Below, one piece after another: positions 46,422 through 53,505 of a stretch of DNA of 64,000 bases (the first letter of the stretch is position 1; each line of letters starts with the position of its first letter). A model generated the notes under the pieces. That model searched no databases. It had not been told where the DNA came from and worked only from the letters and a program-made list of their open reading frames with translations. The DNA lies in contig JANQQL010000029.1 in the NCBI GenBank assembly GCA_028289345.1, forward strand, positions 19,684 through 83,683. Direction: 5' to 3'. The translations under genes were made by a program, and so were the position numbers. This stretch comes from Planctomycetota bacterium. GTDB lineage: Bacteria; Planctomycetota; B15-G4; SIAN01.

Positions 46422-49400
46422 ATGACAGACACCATCATTCTCGCTGCACCAGGTCCCGCTCGGGCCAAAGCCCATCTCGCACGGGAAGAACGACAGCTTC
46501 GCCTCCTCGGCGGCCGCATCCTGACCAACCTGTCCCACGGAACAGTCGCGACGATCGCACGGGAACGCATCGCCGAGCTCCGGAGTCAGGGTTTCCACGT
46601 CGCCCACTACGAGAACACGGATCGAGTCGAGATCTCCGGCCGTTCCATCGACATCGACGATCCAACGAAAGGGCTCACGAAGGAAGAACGGGTGCCGTCA
46701 CGACTCGCCGCGCGATGGCCGTTGCACGTGGTCCAACTACTGGCGCCGCCATTCCCCGAGTGGCGCGAGGCAGTGACGGAAGTCGGCGAGATCGTCGGCC
46801 GAGCTGGCACCTACGGCCTCTACGTCCGCGCGTACCCCGAGGCTGTTGACCGACTGTCGAAGCTTCCCTTCGTCTCCATGGTGAGCCCGCTGCAGCCGGC
46901 CTGGAAACTCGATCCTCGACTGGTCGGAGCCAATGGAGTCGAGGGAATGATCGCCGTCACGGTCCTGTCAAGCGATGCCGCGGAAAAGGTGCAGAAGCGA
47001 ATCGCCGATCTCGGGGGAAAGCTGATCCGCAGCGAAGAGGAAGGAGGAACCGACCGGGTCCGCCTCGTCACGGAGATCGATCGGGGAACAGCGCTCCAGC
47101 TTGCGGCACTGCCCGAGACGAAATCCGTGAGCTGGCTGGCCCCGGCCACGGTCGATGGCGAACGCGAGGTTCAAATCCTGGCCGAGAACCTGGACGACAC
47201 GCCGGCGCCAAACACCGGTCCGGTGACGGGATACCAGGGCTTTCTCTCCGGGCTGAACGCGGACGGGTCCGGCGTGACCGTGGCCATTGCCGACTCCGGA
47301 ATCGATCAAGGTGCAAACAACAACACAACAGGCCATCTTGATCTGCGGGGGCGCCAGGCGGCTTACATCGATTACACCGGCGTTGGGTCGGACCAAAGTG
47401 GACACGGCACTCATGTGGCCGGCATCGCGGCGGGAGACGCCTCCACAGGCACCACCGAGGGCGCCTCACCGAACAACTTCCTCTGGGGTCAAGGCGTTGC
47501 TCCCGGCGCGCAATTCGTCGGACAGGCAATGCAATCCGCAACAGATCCGACGGGGAGTGGCCTCTCCGTCCCGGCAATCTCCACCTTGTGCCGAGACTCG
47601 GTGAACAACGGAGCGACCGTCCAGAACGACTCATGGTCGACCTCGCCATCCCCCAATACCTACACTCAATGGGAGTCGGACTTCGATGCAAGGGTCCGGG
47701 ACGCAGACTCGGCGACCACCGCCATGGAGGCCCTGACCGTGGTGTTCGCCGCCAGAAATGATGGCGGCCTGGCACAGACCATCGGCGACCCCTCCAGCGC
47801 CAAAAACGTCATCACCGTCGGGAATGGCCTGACCCGACGAGCCGGAGTGTTGTTCCCGGATGACGACATTCGCGGAGTCAACGGTCGCAGCAGCCGAGGA
47901 CCGGCCTCTGGTGGTCGCATCAAGCCAGACATCCTGGCTCCAGGCACAGATGTTTCTGCCACCATGTCGGCCGCTTCCAACGACACGGCCATTGCGGGAA
48001 CCGCAACCTACACCTACAAGACGGGAACGTCGATGGCCGCGCCCCACGTCACCGGCGCGTGCGCGGTGCTGACAGAATGGTGGCGCAACCGAACGGGCGG
48101 CAAGACGCCGAGCCCCGCCATGCTCAAAGCATTGCTGATCAACGGCGCGGAGGACATGGCAGGCGGGTCCAACTGGCGCGCCATGCAGCTGAACCTAATC
48201 AACCCGGCCACCAACACCTATCAGGTGACGGGGATGGGATTTGTCCCCACATCGGTGAGCGTCGCCAACGTGCTTCTGAACCAGGTTGGCAGCACCGCGG
48301 CCATGCCCAACCAGAGCTGGAACTTCAATGCGGGCACTCTGACGGCGAGGATCGCGCTCGTCAACCAGCCCTTCCAGGTGAGATTCCATTGCCTTGACGT
48401 GCCCCTGACCAATCTCCCCAACAACGACCAGGGATGGGGTCGAGTTTCCCTCGAGAACATCGTCTACCAAACCCCCCAGGGTCAGAACGAACCCCAGAAG
48501 AGCGACCGCGGCCCGCGGCTGTTCCTCGACCAGCGCCACGCGTTCACCGCCAACGGGCAGGTCCACACCTGGCGTATCCAACCCGCCAACCTCAATGAGC
48601 CCATGCGCGCCACTCTCGTGTGGACGGACGCACCCGGTTCGGCCAACGACAACACTCCGCTGGTGAACAACCTCGATCTCGAACTGTCCCAGACCAATGG
48701 AGCGTCGACGACGACCTGGCGAGGAAACCCAAACAACTTCAGCAATGGATTCAGTACTCCCGGTGGCTCCGCCGGCACGGTTGACAATGTAGAGTGTGTG
48801 TTCTTGCAAAGTGCAAACGGCGTGTACACGTTGACCGTGCGCGCCACGACTCTGACCGCCGACGCGCGCTCGGCCACAGCCACAACTCCCTGGCAGGACT
48901 ATGCCCTGGTTCTGGAGAACGCGATCTTCGCCACGGCGAACCCGGTCTCGGTCAGCCTGACCATTGATCGATCGACGAGCATGGTGACGTCTGGCTACGT
49001 GGCGACTACCCAGACGGCCTCCAAGCAGTTCATCGATTCGATGAAGGCCGATGACCACGTGGGAGTCGTCAGCTTCGGCAACGACGCAAAGCACGAATAC
49101 GCGGCCAGCAACAAGGTGGTCAAGATCAACGGCAACACGGAAAAGGACGCCGCCAAAGCGGCCATCGACAACATCCAATTCTCTGGCTGCACGTACATGG
49201 GGCAGGGACTCCAGTTCGCCGAGTCGGAGCTTGCCGGTGCCGTCGGGAACCGAGCGGTCGTCCTGCTGAGCGACGGCAAGGACAACAAGGGATGCGACTC
49301 CAGCAATGCGTCCAAGCCTTGGGCCGTCGATGTAGCAGCCGCGTTGTCCAGTTCCATCGAGGTCTACACCTGTGCCATGGGCCCGCTCTCCGACCAGAGT

Positions 49401-50438
49401 ACCCTCGAGAACATCGCTGATCTTACGGGTGGTCTGTACTACTACATGCCCACCATCGACGACCTGACCGAGATCTACAACTTCATCCGCGGCAACGTCA
49501 CGTCGACCGGGGTCATCGTGAACACGACCAGCACGGCCTCATCGAGCCGGGTCGCGGCGACCGTCGAATGCGGCGCTGATCAGGTGATGTTCGCCTGCCA
49601 TTGGCACAATTCCAACTTACGGTTCGTGAGCCGGGAACCTCGGGATGACCGGGAAATCCAGGTCACGTTACGAACACCAACCGGCAAGACCGTCTCGACG
49701 ACCTCTTCATGGCTGAGTCACCAGGAGGGTGACGGGTACGTGATCTTCACGATCGAGGAACCGGCCGCGGGCCGATGGTTCGTCGAGGTGAAGACCGCAA
49801 ACGACGTGCACACCCGCTACACCGTCGGCGGCTGGGTCCGCTCCGACCTCGACCTGGTTTGGGATCTGCCACGGGTCGTGCGGTCGTCGAAACTCCAAGC
49901 CAGGGTAGGCTTCGGTGGCGACGATGATCGGCTGAGCGTCCGTTACTCCGCTTCACTGACGGCTCCCCGCACGGGAATCGCCGATCTGGTGGGAAGCCTT
50001 CGAGATCGGCTCGATTTGATTCAGCCGGACTCGAATCTCCTGCAGAACGGCATCGACCCGGACCTCGCCCGACTCGTCGCGTTCGACAGGGATCAAACGG
50101 GAGCCGGCAAGCGTTCCGTCTTCGACCCCATCAAGAAGCGACTCCAGGTACGGGCGATTCGGGGCCCGCAACCCGCGAGTTCAACCTGTTCGCGGGACCT
50201 GTCATCGGTGCTCGCTCCTCCCGGCTTCTTGCCGCGCGACACGCCTCGCATTCCGAGCCCTCTCGCGAACCGACCTCCACTTCCGCTCGGCGCTCCACTC
50301 ACCCACAAAATCGAAGTTCCACTCCGCACGCCAGGTAGCTACACCCTGCGGGTCACCGCCGAGGCCATCGATCTTCGGACCAGGTGCCGCTACGAGCGAG
50401 TTTCCGCGCGGAGTTTCGTCGTGAGGAACGACCGATGA
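46422..50438 (+). CDS. Subtilisin-family (S8) protease fused to a von Willebrand factor A domain, without signal peptide
   Basis: The ATG at 46422 lies nine bases behind AAGGATCG. The 1338-residue protein starts MTDTIILAAPGPARAKAHL with no signal or membrane helix. Residues 1-270 resemble repeated I9-type propeptide units (YVRAYPEAVDRLSKLPFVSM; TALQLAALPETKSVSW). The S8 domain has the triad D291 (ADSGID), H328 (SGHGTHVAG) and S537 (GTSMAAPHVTG). A P-proprotein-like beta domain follows. A VWA domain starts near 840 with a MIDAS-like DRSTS at D849. Beta domains close the protein. How it leaves the cytoplasm, or whether it acts inside, is not clear. Confidence 0.9.
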   Translation: MTDTIILAAPGPARAKAHLAREERQLRLLGGRILTNLSHGTVATIARERIAELRSQGFHVAHYENTDRVEISGRSIDIDDPTKGLTKEERVPSRLAARWPLHVVQLLAPPFPEWREAVTEVGEIVGRAGTYGLYVRAYPEAVDRLSKLPFVSMVSPLQPAWKLDPRLVGANGVEGMIAVTVLSSDAAEKVQKRIADLGGKLIRSEEEGGTDRVRLVTEIDRGTALQLAALPETKSVSWLAPATVDGEREVQILAENLDDTPAPNTGPVTGYQGFLSGLNADGSGVTVAIADSGIDQGANNNTTGHLDLRGRQAAYIDYTGVGSDQSGHGTHVAGIAAGDASTGTTEGASPNNFLWGQGVAPGAQFVGQAMQSATDPTGSGLSVPAISTLCRDSVNNGATVQNDSWSTSPSPNTYTQWESDFDARVRDADSATTAMEALTVVFAARNDGGLAQTIGDPSSAKNVITVGNGLTRRAGVLFPDDDIRGVNGRSSRGPASGGRIKPDILAPGTDVSATMSAASNDTAIAGTATYTYKTGTSMAAPHVTGACAVLTEWWRNRTGGKTPSPAMLKALLINGAEDMAGGSNWRAMQLNLINPATNTYQVTGMGFVPTSVSVANVLLNQVGSTAAMPNQSWNFNAGTLTARIALVNQPFQVRFHCLDVPLTNLPNNDQGWGRVSLENIVYQTPQGQNEPQKSDRGPRLFLDQRHAFTANGQVHTWRIQPANLNEPMRATLVWTDAPGSANDNTPLVNNLDLELSQTNGASTTTWRGNPNNFSNGFSTPGGSAGTVDNVECVFLQSANGVYTLTVRATTLTADARSATATTPWQDYALVLENAIFATANPVSVSLTIDRSTSMVTSGYVATTQTASKQFIDSMKADDHVGVVSFGNDAKHEYAASNKVVKINGNTEKDAAKAAIDNIQFSGCTYMGQGLQFAESELAGAVGNRAVVLLSDGKDNKGCDSSNASKPWAVDVAAALSSSIEVYTCAMGPLSDQSTLENIADLTGGLYYYMPTIDDLTEIYNFIRGNVTSTGVIVNTTSTASSSRVAATVECGADQVMFACHWHNSNLRFVSREPRDDREIQVTLRTPTGKTVSTTSSWLSHQEGDGYVIFTIEEPAAGRWFVEVKTANDVHTRYTVGGWVRSDLDLVWDLPRVVRSSKLQARVGFGGDDDRLSVRYSASLTAPRTGIADLVGSLRDRLDLIQPDSNLLQNGIDPDLARLVAFDRDQTGAGKRSVFDPIKKRLQVRAIRGPQPASSTCSRDLSSVLAPPGFLPRDTPRIPSPLANRPPLPLGAPLTHKIEVPLRTPGSYTLRVTAEAIDLRTRCRYERVSARSFVVRNDR

Positions 50439-50491
50439 CTGGTTAGGCACTGTCAGCGACGGACATGCAGCTCCTCCTCACCGACCTCCCG

Positions 50492-51154
50492 TCAGTTCTT
50501 TCTGTCGGCTTGATGGACCGCCGCACCCGTGACTGCTTTCGACCAGAACGGGGAGTGGAGGGCACGTCCGGTTCGCTGCTTCCAGGACTCACAAAATTCT
50601 GAGTTTGCGTGCCCCTGGATGATGGCGCGTAGGTCGCACACGATCCCCACCCATGTTCCAGCCCACCCACTGACTTCGAATTCAGCCGTCGCCGGAAGAA
50701 ACCCCAGGGACTGCCACACCGACAGGTCCACGGGGTGAACCTGGCCATAGATGTACTCTGCCCCCTGTCGTTCACTCCACGCAATCAAGAGTGCCCAGAG
50801 GTCTCGGAGCAAGTGAATTCTGTGACCGAAGGGGAGGCTGAGGTGAATGCCGATATCGGCAATCGTCGTCACCTGGGCCAGGTGCTCGTGCTCGCTGTTG
50901 AAGTTATCGAAGGGACTGATCGAGTAGGGGTACCGGACACGAATGTCCCCCTCCAGTTCGTCACTTCCCCCTCGATAAGCCAACAAGTAGTCGTACGACT
51001 CTGGCTCGTTGTACTCGAGCCGATACGTCTGCTCCGATTGAAGACCATACCTTGGGTCAGTGAGCGAGGCCGTCAGACCGAACTCATAGGCACGAAGCTT
51101 TTCGACCGCTGAACTTGCTTCACGGATCAGCGAAGACCGGATCGATGATCCCAC
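50492..51154 (-). CDS. GNAT-like acyltransferase (FeeM/autoinducer-synthase-like, tentative)
   Basis: The GTG start at 51154 follows the upstream gene's TAA directly, so the two form one operon; no ATG is available. The 220-residue product has no signal. Its pattern of strands (YRLEYNEPESYDYLLAYRGG, then DIRVRYPYSIS), a conserved Glu, a long helix (LLRDLWALLIAWSERQGAEY) and VHPVDLSVWQSLGF resembles FeeM-type N-acyl amino acid synthases and other GNAT enzymes, including the LuxI-like group. The assignment is by pattern only. With the adjacent regulator it could make an acyl signal; that is speculation. Confidence 0.45.
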   Translation of the reverse strand: MGSSIRSSLIREASSAVEKLRAYEFGLTASLTDPRYGLQSEQTYRLEYNEPESYDYLLAYRGGSDELEGDIRVRYPYSISPFDNFNSEHEHLAQVTTIADIGIHLSLPFGHRIHLLRDLWALLIAWSERQGAEYIYGQVHPVDLSVWQSLGFLPATAEFEVSGWAGTWVGIVCDLRAIIQGHANSEFCESWKQRTGRALHSPFWSKAVTGAAVHQADRKN

Positions 51155-51808
51155 TTACGACCCGACTCCTCTCCGCCATGCGGCGATTCGGCTCTGAAGG
51201 CTCCGTTGAAATTGCTCTGCATCTTCAACGTACCGAAGGTTCCAAACGACTGACCAACCCATGTCAGGCAGGCGCACCCCACGTCGAAGGAGCCGGACTT
51301 CCCCGAAGATCGTGCGAGCGACCGTCGCCGGCTTGTCGGACTCGTCGATTCGCTGGCGAGGATCGAAGACGCTCTTGAAGTGCTCCTCTTCTCGATGGAA
51401 CGACTCACTGTCCAGGGCGTTTCGGAGGATGTCGACCAGCTCCTGTTTGGTGATGGGACCTTGGGCATCGAACACGTCTGGCTGGCGCATCCCAAACAGC
51501 ATGTTTGCCGAGAGGTTCACGTCGGTGACGTCCAGGCTTGAGTTCATCTGGTAGCAGGGCGATTCCATGGTCATGACTGCGAATTCGTTGTGTCGCACCT
51601 GAGCCAAGTCGTGCTGGACAAGCTGAGCAGCGTATTCCGTGCGCCTCAGCCCCACGGCTTGGGATCGGGCCCCCAAGTCGGCAAACGTCGACTCGGGAAG
51701 CGTCAGGTTGAGCTGCCGCGTTCGTTTTTTGCTCGCATCGGTCAAGGCTGAAGAACTCCCGCACGATCCCATGCCATGCCATCGGCGCTGCACGGGAAAC
51801 CAGATCAT
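51155..51808 (-). CDS. Ribbon-helix-helix-type regulator with PAS/MmyB-like ligand domain (tentative)
   Basis: The 217-residue frame starts at ATG 51808; an ATG at 51772 is an alternative, and neither has a good ribosome site. After a polar leader, residues 30-70 (RQLNLTLPESTFADLGARS, then GLRRTEYAAQLVQHD) look like a CopG/RHH DNA-binding unit. Residues 78-215 (SPCYQMNSSLDVTDVNLSAN) resemble the PAS-like ligand domain of MmyB-type regulators, where a residue pattern after a short strand leads to N-x-A-N. It precedes the acyltransferase without a gap. A perfect palindrome at 51808-51830 overlaps the start region and could be its operator. Confidence 0.5.
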   Translation of the reverse strand: MIWFPVQRRWHGMGSCGSSSALTDASKKRTRQLNLTLPESTFADLGARSQAVGLRRTEYAAQLVQHDLAQVRHNEFAVMTMESPCYQMNSSLDVTDVNLSANMLFGMRQPDVFDAQGPITKQELVDILRNALDSESFHREEEHFKSVFDPRQRIDESDKPATVARTIFGEVRLLRRGVRLPDMGWSVVWNLRYVEDAEQFQRSLQSRIAAWRRGVGS

Positions 51809-51830
51809 CCTCTAGGGAAATCCTAGAGGA
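51808..51830. promoter_or_regulatory. Perfect palindrome, candidate operator of the RHH-type regulator
   Basis: Arms TCCTCTAGG / CCTAGAGGA (9 bp, no mismatch) flank the 5-base spacer GAAAT. The site overlaps or directly precedes the regulator start. CCTAGA half-sites recur at 52039-52044 and 52093-52098, upstream of the repeat-peptide gene, and at 52522-52527, at that gene's end. Confidence 0.6.
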
Positions 51831-52139
51831 AACGACTCACCCCGGCAAGGCAACGGCTCTCACCGACGACTCCGATTGACGGAAAGTTACAGATAAATCG
51901 CCGTCCACTCACCGGCCCAAGGGATCTTGCACAGGAAAACATCGAAGAATCTTGAACCTAATCGACCGAATTCATCGAACAATCCTACTGACATAGCCGT
52001 AGTATCCTCATTCATTCGTAGGCATGTTCGTCACCATTCCTAGACTAGACTCAACAGGCCGACTGAGCGGTTAGCGAACATGAGTTCCGAACCCTAGATC
52101 GGGACCTGGCCAGTCCCGGAGAGAGAAGGAGCGAAAGTG
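51831..52139. other. Divergent control region of the repeat-peptide cluster
   Basis: This roughly 310-base spacer is visibly richer in A and T than its neighbours, especially at 51940-52060. It contains two CCTAGA half-sites at 52039 and 52093. It must contain the promoters of the regulator operon and the repeat-peptide operon. I cannot define the -35/-10 boxes with confidence. Confidence 0.45.
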
Positions 52140-52526
52140 ATGTCAGCATCGCGCAAGAAGTGGGCTGCGCCGGTCGTGTTCGCCAGCGTTGTGGCGGTCG
52201 CAGGCGCCGCTGCGTTGTCGTCCGGCGAGAAAGTTCAGCCGGGCTCTGACCTCGTGAACCCGGGCACTGCCCTGGTCCAGCCGGGCACCGTCTCTTCGGT
52301 CCAGCCGGGCTCGACCCTGGTCCAACCGGGCACCGCCCCCTCGGTCCAGCCGGGCTCCACCCTGGTCCAACCGGGAACCGTCTCCTCGGTCCAGCCGGGC
52401 TCGACCCTGGTCCAACCGGGCACCGCCCCCTCGGTCCAGCCGGGCTCCACCCTGGTCCAACCGGGCACCGTCTCTTCGGTCCAGCCGGGCTCGACCCTGG
52501 TCCAGCCGGGCACCCATGAGGCCTAG
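52140..52526 (+). CDS. Repeat peptide rich in Val-Gln-Pro-Gly, candidate RiPP precursor
   Basis: ATG at 52140 is eight bases behind AAGGAG; the in-frame GTG at 52137 is closer than usual. The 128-residue product has a basic start (MSASRKKW) and a hydrophobic stretch (AAPVVFASVVAVAGAAALS) like a Sec signal or membrane leader. From V32 to the end it is repeats: an imperfect first unit, then five 15-residue units of VQPGSTLVQPGT plus three residues, alternating VSS and APS and ending HEA. There are 12 QPG and one NPG motifs. It stands directly before a PqqD-like gene and a prolyl-hydroxylase-type gene, which makes it their likely substrate. Function unknown. Confidence 0.75.
   Translation: MSASRKKWAAPVVFASVVAVAGAAALSSGEKVQPGSDLVNPGTALVQPGTVSSVQPGSTLVQPGTAPSVQPGSTLVQPGTVSSVQPGSTLVQPGTAPSVQPGSTLVQPGTVSSVQPGSTLVQPGTHEA
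52233..52523 (+). repeat. Tandem repeat inside the peptide gene (45-bp unit, 90-bp higher-order period)
   Basis: After a shorter, diverged first part, five in-frame 45-bp units occupy 52299-52343, 52344-52388, 52389-52433, 52434-52478 and 52479-52523. Units ending in APS and VSS codons alternate. The near-identity of the units makes copy-number variation likely. Confidence 0.85.
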
Positions 52527-52548
52527 AGATCCGCTGGTTTTCGCCCAA

Positions 52549-52581
52549 GCGCCTGGTCAGGACCAATTCCTGACCAGGCGC
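52549..52581 (+). terminator. Hairpin between the repeat peptide and the PqqD-like gene
   Basis: A perfect 13-bp stem (GCGCCTGGTCAGG / CCTGACCAGGCGC) with a 7-base loop lies in the 83-base gap and has no T tract. It could be a leaky terminator or a stabilising 3' structure that lets the peptide be made in excess of the enzymes downstream. Confidence 0.65.
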
Positions 52582-52609
52582 GCATTCGCCGCTCAGCCAA
52601 AGGACCCCC

Positions 52610-52897
52610 ATGCGTCAGGAATCCCTCCCCAAAGCGCGGGACGACATCCAGTCGTCATCTCTGCCTCGTGGACTCGTGCTGCTCACGGACTCGCTCCGTG
52701 GGGTCGCCACACCGGTCACGGAGACCGCTTTTGCGGTCTGGCGTTTGGCCAACGGGAAGCGATCAACGGCACAGATTTGTCAGCAACTCGCAACGACTTA
52801 CGACTGCTCCAACATCGAGCTGGCGAGCGATGTCGAGAGAACTCTTCGTCAACTTGGCTCAGCCGGACTCGTCGAGTGGGAAGGGGTCACTCGATGA
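52610..52897 (+). CDS. PqqD-family protein (RiPP recognition element-like)
   Basis: ATG at 52610 lies six bases behind AAAGGA. The 95-residue protein is a stand-alone PqqD-like domain: RGLVLLTDSLRGVATPVTET, FAVWRLANGKRSTAQICQQL, then a helix with DVERTLRQLGSAGLVEW at the end. This is the usual winged-helix order with the WrLcDG-x-R/x-T-v-x-x-I signature. PqqD domains bind the leader or core of precursor peptides and hand them to modifying enzymes. No PQQ gene (pqqA, B, C or E) is present, so PQQ synthesis is not the role. The next gene overlaps it by ATGA, so the two are translationally coupled. Confidence 0.85.
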   Translation: MRQESLPKARDDIQSSSLPRGLVLLTDSLRGVATPVTETAFAVWRLANGKRSTAQICQQLATTYDCSNIELASDVERTLRQLGSAGLVEWEGVTR

Positions 52898-53493
52898 ACG
52901 GTTTCTCGGGTTACGGAATCTTTGCGTCACCCCTTCTTTCGGACCACGAGTGTCAGCAAGTCACGACCGAGATGATCAGCAAAGCACGCTCTCGCGCCCA
53001 AGTGAACTCCGCGGAACGCCCGCAAGACTATGAGGATCTCAGCAGCCGAAGCACCAGCCTGGTGTCTGTCAGCAATGATCTGCTTCAGTACTCGACATCT
53101 GCCCTGGAGAGCAAGCGTGGCTGTCTCGAGGAGTTTTTTGACCGAAAGCTCGGTCCCATTTCGGAGCTCTCGTTTTTGGAGTACGGCCCCGGGGATTTCT
53201 TCTGCAAGCACACCGACCGCGGTCCCGTTTCAGCAAGCACGGCGAATCGCAGCGTTTCCACGGTGATCTTCCTCGGCGACCACGAACAGACTCAAAGTCG
53301 TGAGGGTTCTTTCTCCGGGGGAGAGCTCCTTTTCCATGACCCCCTTCCTGGCTTGGAGGGATTCGCCCTCCCGGTTCGGGGGCAGCGCGGACTCCTCGTC
53401 GCCTTCGATTCGAACGTCCCGCACGAAGTGACAAAGGTGACTGCGGGGCGTCGCCAAACAATCGTCGCCTGGTTTCAGGCGCTTGATGGCTAA
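52894..53493 (+). CDS. Prolyl 4-hydroxylase-type 2-oxoglutarate/Fe(II) oxygenase
   Basis: The start overlaps the PqqD-like stop as ATGA. The 199-residue enzyme has no signal peptide. It follows the P4H-type jelly roll: LSFLEYGPGDFFCKHTD contains the iron ligands H106 and D108, GGELLF follows, and PHEVTKVTAGRRQTIVAWF carries the distal ligand H177 and a 2-oxoglutarate-binding Arg (R186 or R187). The YGPG strand before H-x-D is typical of prolyl hydroxylases. Collagen-type enzymes hydroxylate Pro in X-Pro-Gly, and the adjacent peptide has thirteen such motifs. I infer that it hydroxylates them; other 2OG reactions remain possible. Confidence 0.85.
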   Translation: MNGFSGYGIFASPLLSDHECQQVTTEMISKARSRAQVNSAERPQDYEDLSSRSTSLVSVSNDLLQYSTSALESKRGCLEEFFDRKLGPISELSFLEYGPGDFFCKHTDRGPVSASTANRSVSTVIFLGDHEQTQSREGSFSGGELLFHDPLPGLEGFALPVRGQRGLLVAFDSNVPHEVTKVTAGRRQTIVAWFQALDG

Positions 53494-53505
53494 GGACAAC
53501 CGAAA

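Noticed and set aside
52233..52523. Tandem repeats as a CRISPR array
   Set aside because: The units are contiguous without spacers, stay in frame and encode a regular peptide.
52610..52897. PqqD-like gene as evidence for PQQ synthesis
   Set aside because: No pqqA, pqqB, pqqC or pqqE is nearby; the neighbours point to a different peptide pathway.
52516..53493. Longer frame of the oxygenase starting at 52516
   Set aside because: The first 126 residues overlap the PqqD-like gene in another frame; ATG at 52894 gives the complete P4H-type domain with ATGA coupling.
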